Source: Globicatella sulfidifaciens DSM 15739 (GTDB lineage Bacteria; Bacillota; Bacilli; Lactobacillales; Aerococcaceae). Taken from it: a DNA stretch of 64,000 nt. A program made the position numbers and the translations under genes. Numbering within the stretch: position 1 is the first letter of the stretch; each line of letters opens with the position of its first letter. The notes under the pieces were generated by a model. The model made no database searches, was not told where the DNA came from, and worked only from the letters and a program-made list of their open reading frames with translations. Positions 42,903 to 52,446 of the stretch are shown here, in pieces. Location: NCBI RefSeq assembly GCF_900167405.1, contig NZ_FUWO01000001.1, forward strand, positions 181,011-245,010, written 5' to 3'.

Positions 42903-42922
42903 AATCGTGCAGTGACACGATT
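42903..42922 (-). terminator. Terminator of the pseudouridine synthase gene
   Basis: AATCGTG-CAGTGA-CACGATT hairpin; on the minus strand it is followed by a T7 run. Confidence 0.85.
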
Positions 42923-42965
42923 CTTTGGAATGCTCGCTTTAAGAATATGTCATGCCCTGGCTTAT

Positions 42966-43646
42966 CTAATGAATACTTTCCCAACAATTCCAAGGAAATT
43001 CCTGTTTTGGCAAGGATTGTACTCTCACTTCAGTTTTCTTAGTTGGGTGTTCTAACGAAAGATCCTGTGCCCATAAAGCAATTTGTTGGCCTACTTTGCT
43101 GAATTTTTGACCGTATTTCTGGTCACCCCAGATTGGCGTGCCCATCCCTGCTAGTTGGACACGAATTTGATGAGGCCGTCCAGTTTGGAGTTGCACTTCT
43201 AGTAAAGACAATTGATCATTACTTTCTAAGACTTTATAAGTAAGAACTGCTTTTTTTCCTTCTTTATAATCAGAAGGAACAATCGACACAATATTTTTTC
43301 GCGTATCTTTTAATAAGTAATCAGTTAACTGACCTTGTTCTTTGGAAGGCTTCCCATGAACGACTGCGTAATATTTACGCGTCATCGAATTGCGTCTCAC
43401 CTGGTCCGATAGTCGTGAAGCAGCTTTAGACGTTTTGGCGAATACCATTGCCCCACCAACCGGCCGGTCCAGTCTATGCACTAGACCTAAGTAGACATTT
43501 CCAGGTTTATTATAGCGAACTTTTATATCTTCTTTTAATATCGTTAATAAATCTTTGTCACGACTTTGATCCGATTGCACCGGAATATTAACTGGTTTCT
43601 CAACCATGAGTAAATGATTATCTTCGTAAAGAATTGGCACTTGCAT
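42966..43646 (-). CDS. RluA-family pseudouridine synthase
   Basis: A 226-residue enzyme isomerising uridine to pseudouridine in rRNA or tRNA. The catalytic aspartate is in HRLDRPVGG (about residue 60), and GRPHQIRVQ is the conserved RluA C-terminal motif. It lacks the N-terminal S4 domain of RluD, like B. subtilis YhcT-type enzymes. The target position is unknown. Monocistronic with its own terminator. Confidence 0.93.
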   Translation of the reverse strand: MQVPILYEDNHLLMVEKPVNIPVQSDQSRDKDLLTILKEDIKVRYNKPGNVYLGLVHRLDRPVGGAMVFAKTSKAASRLSDQVRRNSMTRKYYAVVHGKPSKEQGQLTDYLLKDTRKNIVSIVPSDYKEGKKAVLTYKVLESNDQLSLLEVQLQTGRPHQIRVQLAGMGTPIWGDQKYGQKFSKVGQQIALWAQDLSLEHPTKKTEVRVQSLPKQEFPWNCWESIH

Positions 43647-43761
43647 GTCAATCTTCTCCCTTTATACATAATATTCCTATGTTACCATGAAAAAGATTCG
43701 AAATGTCAGTCAGTTTGAAATTCATTTATGTATTAGATGGAATTTCGCCTTAAAAAGCTGG

Positions 43762-43814
43762 ACTCCGAACTACTCCGAACTTACTCCGAACTTACTCCGA
43801 ACTTACTCCGAATT
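43762..43814. repeat. Tandem 11-bp repeat
   Basis: About five units of TTACTCCGAAC, with the first slightly shortened. It sits directly downstream of the broken ATP-binding protein gene and ends 12 bases before its stop. Confidence 0.85.
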
Positions 43815-43825
43815 TTGATGCCTTA

Positions 43826-45252
43826 TTATGGTTTAATCGTATAATACTGTTTGGGATCTCGTTTAGAATTCCCATGCCAACTTAATACATTTTTATATAC
43901 TAAACCTCTGAGCAATTTACGAGCAGTCGCATCACTCATTTCAATGATTTCTGAGGCTAATTTCACTGTAATCTGTCCATGACTATACAAATAAGCCAAA
44001 ATTTTTCGTTCATTTTCATTGAATGTATCCTGATCCAATTTTTTCTCCAAATCATCGACACGATCATCCATGCGTAATTGACGAGAAGCGTAATTATTTT
44101 CTAATTTCAATTGCAGAGCATGAGGGTGTGGTTGACTGTACTCAGGTTCATTCAAGTAAAAACCTGCCATTTCATCATAAATACGGTTAACCCCCTCATT
44201 CAATTCTCGAACCCATCCAAAACTGACTAAAGCTCTGGCTATTCTAGGGTTTCTAGCATACCTAGTGTAACGCATGTTTTCAAGCGTGACGATATTCGGT
44301 AACGATCCTGGGCTAAAAATTTCTAAACGATCATCAAACATACTAATACGAATATAATCTCCTCGAAATGAGTAATCACGGTGAGCAATGGCATTGACAA
44401 TTCCCTCAAACCATGCAAATTCAGGATATTCAGGAACAATTTTAAATCTACCATCTTCTCCAAGAAACTGAAATTCACGAAGTTGAGCTTTAATTGCTTT
44501 CTGAGCTTGGCGAATCAAATGCGGAATAGGCCCTTCAAAGGTTTGATCTTTGACAATATTCATTCGGCTCCCCGTCTCTCGACTGACACCCTCATAACGT
44601 AAAAATCGTAAACGCGCTTGAGGGAAATAATAAGTCGGATTCTTACCAAATAATAAAATAGCTGCTGTAGTTAATTGCCTCTTTTGTATAAATCCTCTAG
44701 CTTCTAACACTTGCTGCGTGGTTAATTCTTTACAATTAAGATGTTCTTTATATTCAGATAGCAATCCTTCATCTAAATCAGATAAATTAGATTCCATCAC
44801 TAGATTGTCTTCAAATAATCTTTCCCCTTTAGCATACTCTAGCTGCTGAATTTGAGAATAGTCTGTTTGACACTTTTATCACCTATTCTTAAGTAAACTT
44901 CTTCATTACGAGTCTTAATCAATCGGTCCGCTGAAAAATCAACATGGATGAGAAACAAATGGTCAAATTCTCCATTAAGTTCAAGTTTTAATTTTTCATA
45001 GTTAACAGAAGGTTGACTGAGAATGCCCTGTTGAATGGCTAGTTGATAATCTTCAATTGTGTATGCCCCTTGATAACTTGTACCTGATATTTCTCCATTA
45101 TCTTCAATACCTATAGCTAAAGTTCCGCCATCTGCATTCGCAAATGCAATAATATGCTGAAGGATATCTTTAGGTTTGATTCTAGCACTTTTCCGATCAA
45201 AGTACTGACCTTCTCTCATAGTCCTTATCTCTTCAATAGCAAAACGTTTCAT
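43826..45252 (-). pseudogene. AlbA_2 (Schlafen-like) / HATPase_c_4 ATP-binding protein, frameshifted
   Basis: Together the two frames give about 475 residues. The N-terminal AlbA_2 domain (EGQYFDRKSARI ... IIAFANADGGTLAIGIEDNGEI) is in 44839-45252. The rest (NAIAHRDYSFRGDYIRISMFDDRLEIFSPG and a C-terminal winged helix) is in 43826-44800. A one-base loss near 44868 breaks VKQTYSQIQQLEYAKGERLFEDN, which reads through if repaired. The family is often annotated as a transcriptional regulator and can be linked to accessory loci. Confidence 0.85.
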
Positions 45253-45699
45253 ATTTTCACCTCATTTATCTTATACTAAAACTTACACGATTATTTACTT
45301 CCAAACCATTATATCAAAAAGAGAGACACAGAACTATGCGATTCCTATTCTGATGTATAGTTCACTCTCCATTTTAAAAGTTAAAAACGAGACCCTCAGA
45401 CATCCATTAAACGTCTAATAATCCCGTCCTTATACGTTTTTTTCAGTAAATACCACATACTAAACGGTTCGCTATCTCGAATCATTTTCTTACTTAGTTC
45501 TTCATTCTTCGACAGCTATCACACAGTTCTTCGTAATTACTTACTGTGCTGTTTCGTTCCTTGTAAGTAATGCTACCGTCTCTACATGTAATTTTTAGCT
45601 TATTGGTCATAAGAAACTAGGCTTAAAAAGATTATTATGTCCACAATTTGAAGTAGTCACATTATTATTTAATTCCAATCAAATAATAATTAGGCTATT
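45253..45699. other. Gene-free stretch with a possible decayed frame
   Basis: On the minus strand 45405-45610 reads KLKITCRDGSITYKERNSTVSNYEELCDSCRRMKN-stop-VRKMIRDSEPF, in pieces, with a C-x2-C and coding-like composition, but no start or family is clear. Nothing else seen. Confidence 0.3.
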
Positions 45700-46149
45700 T
45701 TATCTTTCTAGTCTTTTAGCCATTATGATTTCATTCCACTCTTCTTGCTTTCCAGTCTCAATATATCCTTCAGATTCTAAAAGATGCTTCATAGCCACAT
45801 TATTCATTACATAATCCGATACAATCTTTTCGTATCCCTCAAGGCTACGGACATATTCTTCAATGCTTCTTAGAGCTTTTCTTCCATATCCTTTAGACTG
45901 GAATTGATCTCCTATAACAATTCTCCAAATATAAACAGTCTTTTCTTCGATTTCAGTAATTAGAGACAAAAAGCCGACAACCTTGCCCTGTTCTTCTAAA
46001 GCGAATAAGAACACAGTATCATCATCTCGGTAGTAATAACTCTCCGCTAAGGAAAACTGTGGATCTCTTACAAAAGTTTCTTGACTATTTTTAAGTTTCA
46101 AGGCGATTACATCATAAATATTTTTCTCTGTAATTTGAGCTAAATTCAT
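45700..46149 (-). CDS. GNAT acetyltransferase
   Basis: A 149-residue acetyltransferase. The acetyl-CoA motif is RIVIGDQFQSKGYGRKALRSIEEYV (about 75-99), followed by SDYVMNNVAMKHLLESEGYIETG. Similar to proteins acetylating small amines (SpeG/BltD-like), but the substrate is unknown. The ATG follows GGGAGGAATAA. Monocistronic. Confidence 0.85.
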   Translation of the reverse strand: MNLAQITEKNIYDVIALKLKNSQETFVRDPQFSLAESYYYRDDDTVFLFALEEQGKVVGFLSLITEIEEKTVYIWRIVIGDQFQSKGYGRKALRSIEEYVRSLEGYEKIVSDYVMNNVAMKHLLESEGYIETGKQEEWNEIIMAKRLER

Positions 46150-46316
46150 TTATTCCTCCCCATTCGAATTATTAATAAATAAGTTCTATTTTCACTACAC
46201 TATAATCAACGTTTAATTAATAACCTCTATGAAATGATTTCATCTTTAAGATAAAGTCCATATAATTGTGTAAAAAGGAGGAGTCACTATAACGTTCTCC
46301 AGGTGATGTTCTATAT

Positions 46317-47273
46317 CTAAATGTCTAAGCTAATTGCAGGTCCTGCTGGAATAATACCGTTCGGGTTGATTGTCGGGTGGCTTCCGTAGTAATGGTGTTG
46401 GATGTGGTAGAAATCAACTGTGTCAGAAATACCTGGCATATTGTAGATTTCACGTGTATAACGCCATACATTTTCAAAATCAGTTAAATGTTTAATATTG
46501 CACTTGAAGTGACCATAGTAAACATGCTCGAAACGGATTAAAGTCGGGAATAAGCGGATATCAGAAGTAGTAAATTTGTCGCCTAGTAAGAACTTGTTAT
46601 CAGCTAAAATGCTGTCTAATTTCTCTAAGGCATCGAATACATGACCAACTTCTTCTTCATAAACTGCTTGTTCTGTCGCAAATCCAGCTTTATAAACACC
46701 GTTGTTGATGTTGGGATATACATAGTCATCCATTTCTTTAATTTGGTCACGCAATTCTTCTGGATAGTAGTCGCCTTCTTTAGCACCAATTTCATCAAAG
46801 GCTGAATTTAACATCAACATAATTTCAGATGATTCGTTGTTGACGATGGTATCTTTTTCCTTGTCATATAAAACAGGAACCGTTACTCGACCAGTGTACT
46901 CAGAGTCAGCATATGTATAGACTTGGTATAAAAAATCGGCATTCAAGATTGGATCAGGAATTACACCTTGGTCTGGTGCAAAGGTCCAACCGTTTTCTAA
47001 CATGATTGGGTTTACGATAGAGATTGAAATCATATCTTCTAAACCTTTTAATTTACGCATCATTAAAGTGCGACTAGCCCATGGACAAGCTAGTGAGACG
47101 TATAGATGGTAACGCCCAGCTTCCGCTTTAAAACCACCTTCACCAGTCAGACCTGGTGCACCATCTCTTGTAATCCAATTTCTGAATTGTGAATCTTTAC
47201 GTACAAAACGACCACCCGTTGATTTTGTATCATACCATTGGTCTTTCCAAACACCGTCTACTAATAATCCCAT
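46317..47273 (-). CDS. Glutathione S-transferase family / glutathionyl-hydroquinone reductase
   Basis: A 318-residue protein of the Xi/omega GST class. The ATG at 47273 follows AAAAGGAG, giving MGLLVDGVW. The active-site Cys63 lies in SLACPWASRTLMM; IVNNESSEIM is the glutathione-binding SNAIL/TRAIL-like region. Enzymes of this group reduce glutathionyl-hydroquinones. Many Lactobacillales do not make glutathione, so another thiol or imported glutathione may serve. Monocistronic. Confidence 0.9.
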   Translation of the reverse strand: MGLLVDGVWKDQWYDTKSTGGRFVRKDSQFRNWITRDGAPGLTGEGGFKAEAGRYHLYVSLACPWASRTLMMRKLKGLEDMISISIVNPIMLENGWTFAPDQGVIPDPILNADFLYQVYTYADSEYTGRVTVPVLYDKEKDTIVNNESSEIMLMLNSAFDEIGAKEGDYYPEELRDQIKEMDDYVYPNINNGVYKAGFATEQAVYEEEVGHVFDALEKLDSILADNKFLLGDKFTTSDIRLFPTLIRFEHVYYGHFKCNIKHLTDFENVWRYTREIYNMPGISDTVDFYHIQHHYYGSHPTINPNGIIPAGPAISLDI

Positions 47274-47512
47274 AATACATCTCCTTTTAGAAATAATAAT
47301 CAGTTTCAAACTATATACTTCTATTGTAATATAATCGAAGACATATCTCACGTATTAGGGTTTGGTTAGGCTAAAAGACCTATAACTCTTACACGAACTA
47401 CAGAAAATTAAACAAAGCTAGATGACTCACAATTAAAAGTTAGCTATACTTAACTACGCTAGATAAAAATTTAACCAAACTATATTTGCTATGAATAAGT
47501 AATATCGAATAA

Positions 47513-47969
47513 TAAAAGCGCAGTGGTTGAGTGGCCTCAAACTGCGTCTTAATGAGATTGAACATAAATTTGAAATATTCAGTCAAATGAGTGCTTATTC
47601 ATTAAAAACGCAGTGGTTGAGTGGTCTCAACCTGCGTCTTAATGAGGTTAAAGATAAATTTGGTAAACTCAATCAAGTTATTGTTATTAAATTAAAAGCG
47701 CAGTGGTTGAGTGGTCTCAACCTGCGTCTTAACGAGGTTAAAGATAAATTTGGTAAACTCAATCAAGTTATTGTTATTAAATTAAAAGCGCAGTGGTTGA
47801 GTGGTCTCAACCTGCGTCTTAATGACTTGCTTGAGACCTACTCAACTGTGCGGGGGTAGGACAACGAAGCGAAAATCATTCGATTTTCTACTTCTGTTCT
47901 ACTCCCAACTTTGCGGGGGTAGGCCAACGAAGAGATAATTATTCAATTTTCTACTTATTGCCCACTCCC
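47513..47969. repeat. Composite hairpin repeat, four 90-bp units (inverted orientation)
   Basis: Units begin with CAGTGGTTGAGTGG at 47521, 47611, 47701 and 47791, exactly 90 bases apart. Units 2-4 are nearly identical. Each folds as CGCAG-TG-GTTGAG-TGGT-CTCAAC-CTGCG. The array ends with GCTTGAGACCTACTCAACTGTGC and two cap hairpins (GAAAATCATTCGATTTTC at about 47871 and ATAATTATTCAATTTT at about 47934), each with GGGGTAGG and CTACTCCC-type arms. This is the mirror order of 18211 and 36672. Confidence 0.9.
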
Positions 47970-47991
47970 TCAATCATAAAAATCGGTGTAA

Positions 47992-48870
47992 TTAATAGTC
48001 TTTTTTCTTTACCGGAATCCAGATTTCGCTTCGATACTTTGGATTTCCAGTGTCTGGACTCTCGTTCCACAAAATTTCTGGGCCTTCAACTAACTCATAA
48101 CTTGAAGACGGAAACCACTCTGAGTATATTCTACCCCATATATTTTGAAGTGTCTCTGGGAATGGTCCAATCGATTCAAATACTGCCCATGTACAAGCAT
48201 CAATTTTTAATACATCAAATTCTGCTGTTTCATCACCTGAAGTTGCTACCCCGATGTAATGATCCAACTCGCCCTTTTCTTCCATTCTTCCTTCTGAAAA
48301 ATTAGTGGAAGCACTAATAATACCCATTGGTTCTACATTTGAGATTGCTTTTAATTGTTTAATAACCTCCGGTGTTAAAAATTCGGTCATTTGTGCAATT
48401 TCTTGATTGACACCTTCAAAAATAATTGGGACTCTCTTCTTAAATCCTACTAACTTAAAAGGTCCTTTCTCAACAATACGATAGTTCATTTCGCATCCTC
48501 CTTTAATTGATAATTGAAAGGTCATTCTTGGATAAGCTTTTAATTGTGTATTCTCACTCCTTGCCTCAGAAGGGAGAATACCATGCAGGGAATGAAAAGC
48601 ACGGGAAAATGAATCAGCCGAATTATAGCCATATTTGACGGCTACATCAATTATTCTCAAATCCTTATCTTTCAAATCAATTGCAGCCAATGACAGTCTT
48701 CTTCTCCGAATATATTCTGATAAACTTATACCTGCTAAAAAAGAAAACATCCGTTTAAAATGATACTCTGAACAGTAAGCATTTTTAGATACTTCACTAT
48801 AGTCAATTGCCTCTGTTAAGTGCTCTTCAATATATGCCAATGCATTATTCATACTTCTTAAAGAATCCAT
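47992..48870 (-). CDS. AraC-family regulator with GyrI-like effector domain
   Basis: A 292-residue regulator. The N-terminal AraC DNA-binding domain (residues 8-105) has two helix-turn-helices; [21 protein letters not shown] is the family signature. The C-terminal 160 residues ([20 protein letters not shown] ... EIWIPVK) form a GyrI-like small-molecule-binding domain, as in Rob/BmrR-type multidrug sensors. AAGGAGG is 6 bases before ATG. It probably controls an efflux or stress gene elsewhere. Confidence 0.92.
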   Translation of the reverse strand: MDSLRSMNNALAYIEEHLTEAIDYSEVSKNAYCSEYHFKRMFSFLAGISLSEYIRRRRLSLAAIDLKDKDLRIIDVAVKYGYNSADSFSRAFHSLHGILPSEARSENTQLKAYPRMTFQLSIKGGCEMNYRIVEKGPFKLVGFKKRVPIIFEGVNQEIAQMTEFLTPEVIKQLKAISNVEPMGIISASTNFSEGRMEEKGELDHYIGVATSGDETAEFDVLKIDACTWAVFESIGPFPETLQNIWGRIYSEWFPSSSYELVEGPEILWNESPDTGNPKYRSEIWIPVKKKDY

Positions 48871-48962
48871 TGAACAACCTCCTTACATCATCAATATTAT
48901 CAAAGAGTGCGTTTTTTTATCCTACAATCTGTGCACAATATAGTCGATTCTGTTTTAAAGAC

Positions 48963-49010
48963 AGTACCAGGTATGCAAACAATTTCGAATTGTGTTCTGT
49001 ATCTGGTACT
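48963..49010. repeat. Nested hairpin upstream of the AraC regulator
   Basis: Outer arms AGTACCAG/CTGGTACT (48963-48970, 49003-49010), inner ACAATT-TCG-AATTGT. A second pair ATCCCTGTC/GACAGGGTGGAT spans about 49030-49086. No T tract. May be a regulatory or REP-like structure. Confidence 0.45.
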
Positions 49011-49114
49011 ACTAATTATATTATAAAGCATCCCTGTCCCTCATACAGTTCAAAATATTCCGAATTTAATGAGTGACAGGGTGGATTGACTAGCTTTAAC
49101 TCTGAAGTCTCATC

Positions 49115-49336
49115 CTATAGCTCTTCGGTCTTATAAACATAACACCCTTCATAATGGTAACTTGCGTCGATTCCATTCAAATAAACTTCTCGATCATTGA
49201 TTTTATTTGTTAAAGCTGCTTTCAAAGGAACCTTAATTTCAACATCTTTTATTGGACTTCTTTCCATTGCTACCCAAAGATGATTTTTATCTACCACTAC
49301 TATCTTTTTATTTCTATTTAAATCCCTTATGACTTG
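49115..49336 (-). pseudogene. C-terminal fragment of an unknown protein
   Basis: An open frame without a ribosome site reads IRDLNRNKKIVVVDKNHL ... YLNGIDASYHYEGCYVYKTEEL. A stop at about 49338 interrupts it upstream, where an IS21-end-like sequence begins. The look is that of the end of a larger gene cut by a rearrangement. Family not recognised. Confidence 0.4.
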
Positions 49337-49339
49337 CTA

Positions 49340-49358
49340 TATATGTTAACTTAAAAGT
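49340..49358 (+). repeat. Solo IS21-end-like 19-mer
   Basis: TATATGTTAACTTAAAAGT is identical to bases 52911-52929, the left end of the IS21 element, in the same orientation. It marks the edge of the metal/ric island (49340-52909). Confidence 0.6.
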
Positions 49359-49409
49359 AAAAGCTCCACTTAAGGTTAGGAAAAATACTTGTCTAACATT
49401 AACTCTTAA

Positions 49410-49904
49410 CTACATATGCTTTTTCAAAAATTCAATTTTCTTAAAATCTTTGTTGTTATTATTGTCATTTCTATAAGAATCCTTTGAAGATGCTTGATAG
49501 ATTTTTAAAAACTGCCTTAGGTTGGGGAGACGAAATGTTATACCCTCTACTTGAATAAGGTCTAGGTCTGATACTCTTATTCCAGCAAAGTCGTATAGGG
49601 AATCAATGCTGCCAAACTCTACACTAAGGCCATTTTTTTGAAATTCATGTTCATGAAGGTCTATTAATTCATAGCCTAGGTCTTCCATGACTTTGGATAT
49701 TGTACCCCAATTATAAATTCTAAGCTGGTCAGGAGCCTCCCATCCTCTTGGATCACCTGGAACATGAATGTCTATATCTGATGGCTCCCAAGAAGTTTTT
49801 GAAATAAACTCTAAACCCAAGGACCCCATTAAAGTTGGCACAATTCCAACATTGTTTAAATGTACACAAATTATTTTAAATTCATTAAATAGGTCTTTTT
49901 TCAT
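49410..49904 (-). CDS. Nucleotidyltransferase-fold protein
   Basis: A 164-residue protein. GSLGLEF followed by EPSDIDIHVPGD is the G-S ... D-x-D pattern of minimal nucleotidyltransferases, and FGSID supplies a later acidic residue. It resembles small antibiotic- or tRNA-NTase-fold proteins, but the substrate is unknown. ATG with GGAGGACC 5 bases upstream. First intact gene inside the left edge of the island. Confidence 0.55.
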   Translation of the reverse strand: MKKDLFNEFKIICVHLNNVGIVPTLMGSLGLEFISKTSWEPSDIDIHVPGDPRGWEAPDQLRIYNWGTISKVMEDLGYELIDLHEHEFQKNGLSVEFGSIDSLYDFAGIRVSDLDLIQVEGITFRLPNLRQFLKIYQASSKDSYRNDNNNNKDFKKIEFLKKHM

Positions 49905-49937
49905 TGGTCCTCCATGATAATGTACTGCTTTGGCATT

Positions 49938-50084
49938 TTATTGCTTCTGTTTCATATTATTATGATAAAAATCTAAATACTCCTTGTCAGCAACACCACA
50001 TTCCATAGGTTTTGAGATGAGTGGATAGCTGTCAAAGGACAATTTCCATTTTTCCTTTTTTACTGAATTCTCTTTCTGAGAATA
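49938..50084 (-). pseudogene. C-terminal gene fragment
   Basis: Reads KEKWKLSFDSYPLISKPMEC then GVADKEYLDFYHNNMKQKQ, coding-like but with no start, followed by the NTase-fold gene. Unrecognised. The rest of 50085-50211 shows nothing. Confidence 0.4.
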
Positions 50085-50211
50085 TGTCCACTGTACGCTT
50101 TCGTGTGTGGGAGGATATCAACGACATTATAACTTGGTAACCGTGTCCTTTACCGTAGATGACATTAACCAGCATCTGATATCATTAAAGCCAAACTTAT
50201 TCCCTCTTATT

Positions 50212-50445
50212 TTATAAAGCTTTTACTTGAGATTTTTTAACTTCATATCCTAATTTATCGATGGCATTTTCAATATCTTTTATAGATACTTTTTCATCAT
50301 CATATTCCACTTTTACTTTACTTGAATTAAATAGCACCTTTAAGTTATTTTTGTCTACTCCATCTAATGATTTAACTCCATTTTCTATTTTTTGCATACA
50401 TGATGGACATGTTAATGTTTCTAACTGAATTGTTGCTTTTTGCAT
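50212..50445 (-). CDS. HMA-domain metal chaperone (CopZ-like)
   Basis: A 77-residue heavy-metal-associated domain with ETLTCPSCMQKIENGVKSLDGV; the C-x2-C metal site is at residues 14-17. In this family the site binds Cu(I), zinc or similar and passes it to a P-type ATPase. It has TCPSC rather than the M-x-C-x-x-C of copper chaperones. It lies 89 bases after the ATPase gene and has its own FNR-type promoter. AAAGGAGAG precedes the ATG. Confidence 0.88.
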   Translation of the reverse strand: MQKATIQLETLTCPSCMQKIENGVKSLDGVDKNNLKVLFNSSKVKVEYDDEKVSIKDIENAIDKLGYEVKKSQVKAL

Positions 50446-50477
50446 TTTTCATCTCTCCTTTAGTTTATGTTAATTGT

Positions 50478-50519
50478 ATTATATACTATTAATATCTATA
50501 ATAAATTGATTTACATCAA
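50478..50519 (-). promoter_or_regulatory. FNR-type activated promoter of the HMA chaperone
   Basis: A perfect FNR/CRP-family box TTGAT-TTAC-ATCAA (50506-50519) and a -10 TATAAT (50478-50483). Taking the start 7 bases after the -10 places the box centre at -41.5, the class II activation position. No -35 is needed. Confidence 0.75.
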
Positions 50520-50534
50520 GAATTTTATTTATTT

Positions 50535-52394
50535 CTATTTTCTTAATTTATAGCGAAGAAGTCTCATACCATTTAAAATAACTACTAATATACTTGCTTC
50601 ATGTACTAACATACCGATTGACATGTTCATCCATTCACTAAAGAATACGCTGGCAAGAAGGACTAATACAACCCCTACTGCAATAATAATATTTTGAAGC
50701 ATGTTATTAGCGGTTGCTTTTGTTAAACCTAATGCATGTGGCAAGCGGCTGAAATCTGAATTCATTAAAACAACATCTGAAGTTTCGATTGCTACATCTG
50801 TTCCACTTCCCATAGCAATTCCAATTTGTGCTAGAGCTAATGAAGGACTATCATTTACTCCATCTCCCACAAATGCCACAATTTGACCTTTTTCTTGTAA
50901 CTCTTTAATATATGTTGCTTTATCTTCTGGCAACATATGTCCATGAGCTTCTGTAAGTCCTAGTTCACGTGCTACTAAATCAACTGTTCCTTGGTTATCA
51001 CCAGAAAGAACTACTAGATTTTTAACACCAAGTTTTTTCAACTTTTTAAGATCGTCTTTTACACCCGGGCGAATTTGATCACGGATACCCATCAATGCCT
51101 TTAATTCACCATCAATTGATGTTAAAACAAGTGAATTTCCATTTTTCTCAAATCTGGCAATATCTGCACGAGCTTTTTCACTTAAAAGAATATTTTCTTG
51201 CTCCATTAGTGCCACATTACCGACTGCAACTTTATGACCTTCTACATGGGCTACAATTCCTCCACCTTTTACAACATCTGTTTTTTCAACTGTATATAAT
51301 TTTATATCTCCAATATATTCTACAACTGCTTTTGCTAATGGATGATCTGATTCCTTTTCAACACTTGCTAGATACCCTAATACTTCATTTACATTATCTG
51401 TATAAATTTCTTTATCAGCTACTTTGGGATTTCCTATTGTTAATGTACCTGTTTTGTCAAATACAATGGTATCTAGTCTGCTAAAATCACTAATAACCTC
51501 GCTACCTTTTAGAAGGACTCCATGACGTGCTCCATTGCCAATCCCCGCGACGTTTGAAACCGGTACACCGATTACCAATGCTCCTGGACATCCTAAAACT
51601 AATATTGTAATTGCAAGTTCAATATCCCTTGAAAATATCCATACAATAAAAGAGAGAACTAAAACAGCTGGTGTGTAGTATTTAGAAAATCTATCAATGA
51701 AACGTTCTGCTTCTGATTTTGAATCCTGTGCTTCTTCAACCAACTCAATGATTTTACCAAAAGTAGTATCCTCACCTACACGATCAGCAGTGATTTGAAT
51801 AGTTCCATTTTCTAAAATTGTTCCTGCATATACCCTCGAACCTTCCTTTTTACTTACAGGAACCGCTTCTCCGGTAATACTTGCTTCATTAATATGCCCT
51901 TCTCCTGTTAACACTGTACCGTCAACTGGGATTTTTGCACCCGTTTTAACAAGCAAAATATCTCCTACATCAACTTCATCTATTTCTACTTCTTCAAACT
52001 CACCATTTTCCACTTGTTTTAAGGCACTTTCTGGTGCTATTTGAGTTAATTCTTTAATGGCAGAACGTGTTTTATTAAGTGTCCTTTGTTCTAGATAAGC
52101 TCCAAATAGAAATAAAAATGTAACAATTGCTGATTCTTCGTAGTTTCTAACTATAAAGGCTCCGATAACTGCAATGGTAACTAAAACATCAATACTAACT
52201 ACTTTGACTTTTAATGCTTGATACGCTTGAATCGCAATAGGTGAAACTCCCAAAATTGAAGCAATTACTAATGCCCAAATGGCTATTTGTTCGTTTTCGA
52301 AGCCTAATTTACTGACAAATGCAATTATTATTAAAATTGCACTTACTATTGTAATATGGTTTTTTCTTCCTAATATAAATTTTTGCATATTCAT
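50535..52394 (-). CDS. P1B-type metal-transporting ATPase with CPG motif
   Basis: A 619-residue P-type ATPase without an HMA domain of its own. The phosphorylated Asp313 is in DKTGTLT; TGEAVP, SGDNQ and GDGVNDSP are intact. The helix-6 motif is CPGALV (Cys269) where CPC is usual, and the last helices have HEAS. Six to eight helices are predicted. Metal cannot be fixed: the motif set is between Zn/Cd and other branches. It sits between ric and an HMA chaperone in one FNR-controlled operon, which hints at redox-linked metal export. Confidence 0.88.
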   Translation of the reverse strand: MNMQKFILGRKNHITIVSAILIIIAFVSKLGFENEQIAIWALVIASILGVSPIAIQAYQALKVKVVSIDVLVTIAVIGAFIVRNYEESAIVTFLFLFGAYLEQRTLNKTRSAIKELTQIAPESALKQVENGEFEEVEIDEVDVGDILLVKTGAKIPVDGTVLTGEGHINEASITGEAVPVSKKEGSRVYAGTILENGTIQITADRVGEDTTFGKIIELVEEAQDSKSEAERFIDRFSKYYTPAVLVLSFIVWIFSRDIELAITILVLGCPGALVIGVPVSNVAGIGNGARHGVLLKGSEVISDFSRLDTIVFDKTGTLTIGNPKVADKEIYTDNVNEVLGYLASVEKESDHPLAKAVVEYIGDIKLYTVEKTDVVKGGGIVAHVEGHKVAVGNVALMEQENILLSEKARADIARFEKNGNSLVLTSIDGELKALMGIRDQIRPGVKDDLKKLKKLGVKNLVVLSGDNQGTVDLVARELGLTEAHGHMLPEDKATYIKELQEKGQIVAFVGDGVNDSPSLALAQIGIAMGSGTDVAIETSDVVLMNSDFSRLPHALGLTKATANNMLQNIIIAVGVVLVLLASVFFSEWMNMSIGMLVHEASILVVILNGMRLLRYKLRK

Positions 52395-52446
52395 ACTCCT
52401 CCCTATTAGATTATTTATATCTTTTCATTACTTTGTTTATTTTCTT

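Noticed and set aside
47527..47859. Open frame of 110 codons made of 30-residue repeats (SGLNLRLNEVKDKFGKLNQV...).
   Set aside because: It exists only because the 90-bp non-coding repeat is a multiple of three and lacks stops in this frame. No ribosome site; the same units elsewhere are not open frames.
47513..47969. Possible CRISPR array because of regular spacing.
   Set aside because: The whole 90-bp period is conserved, including what would be spacers; there are no unique spacers and no cas genes nearby.
51095..51484. 129-codon plus-strand frame rich in Leu and His.
   Set aside because: Antisense shadow of the P-type ATPase.
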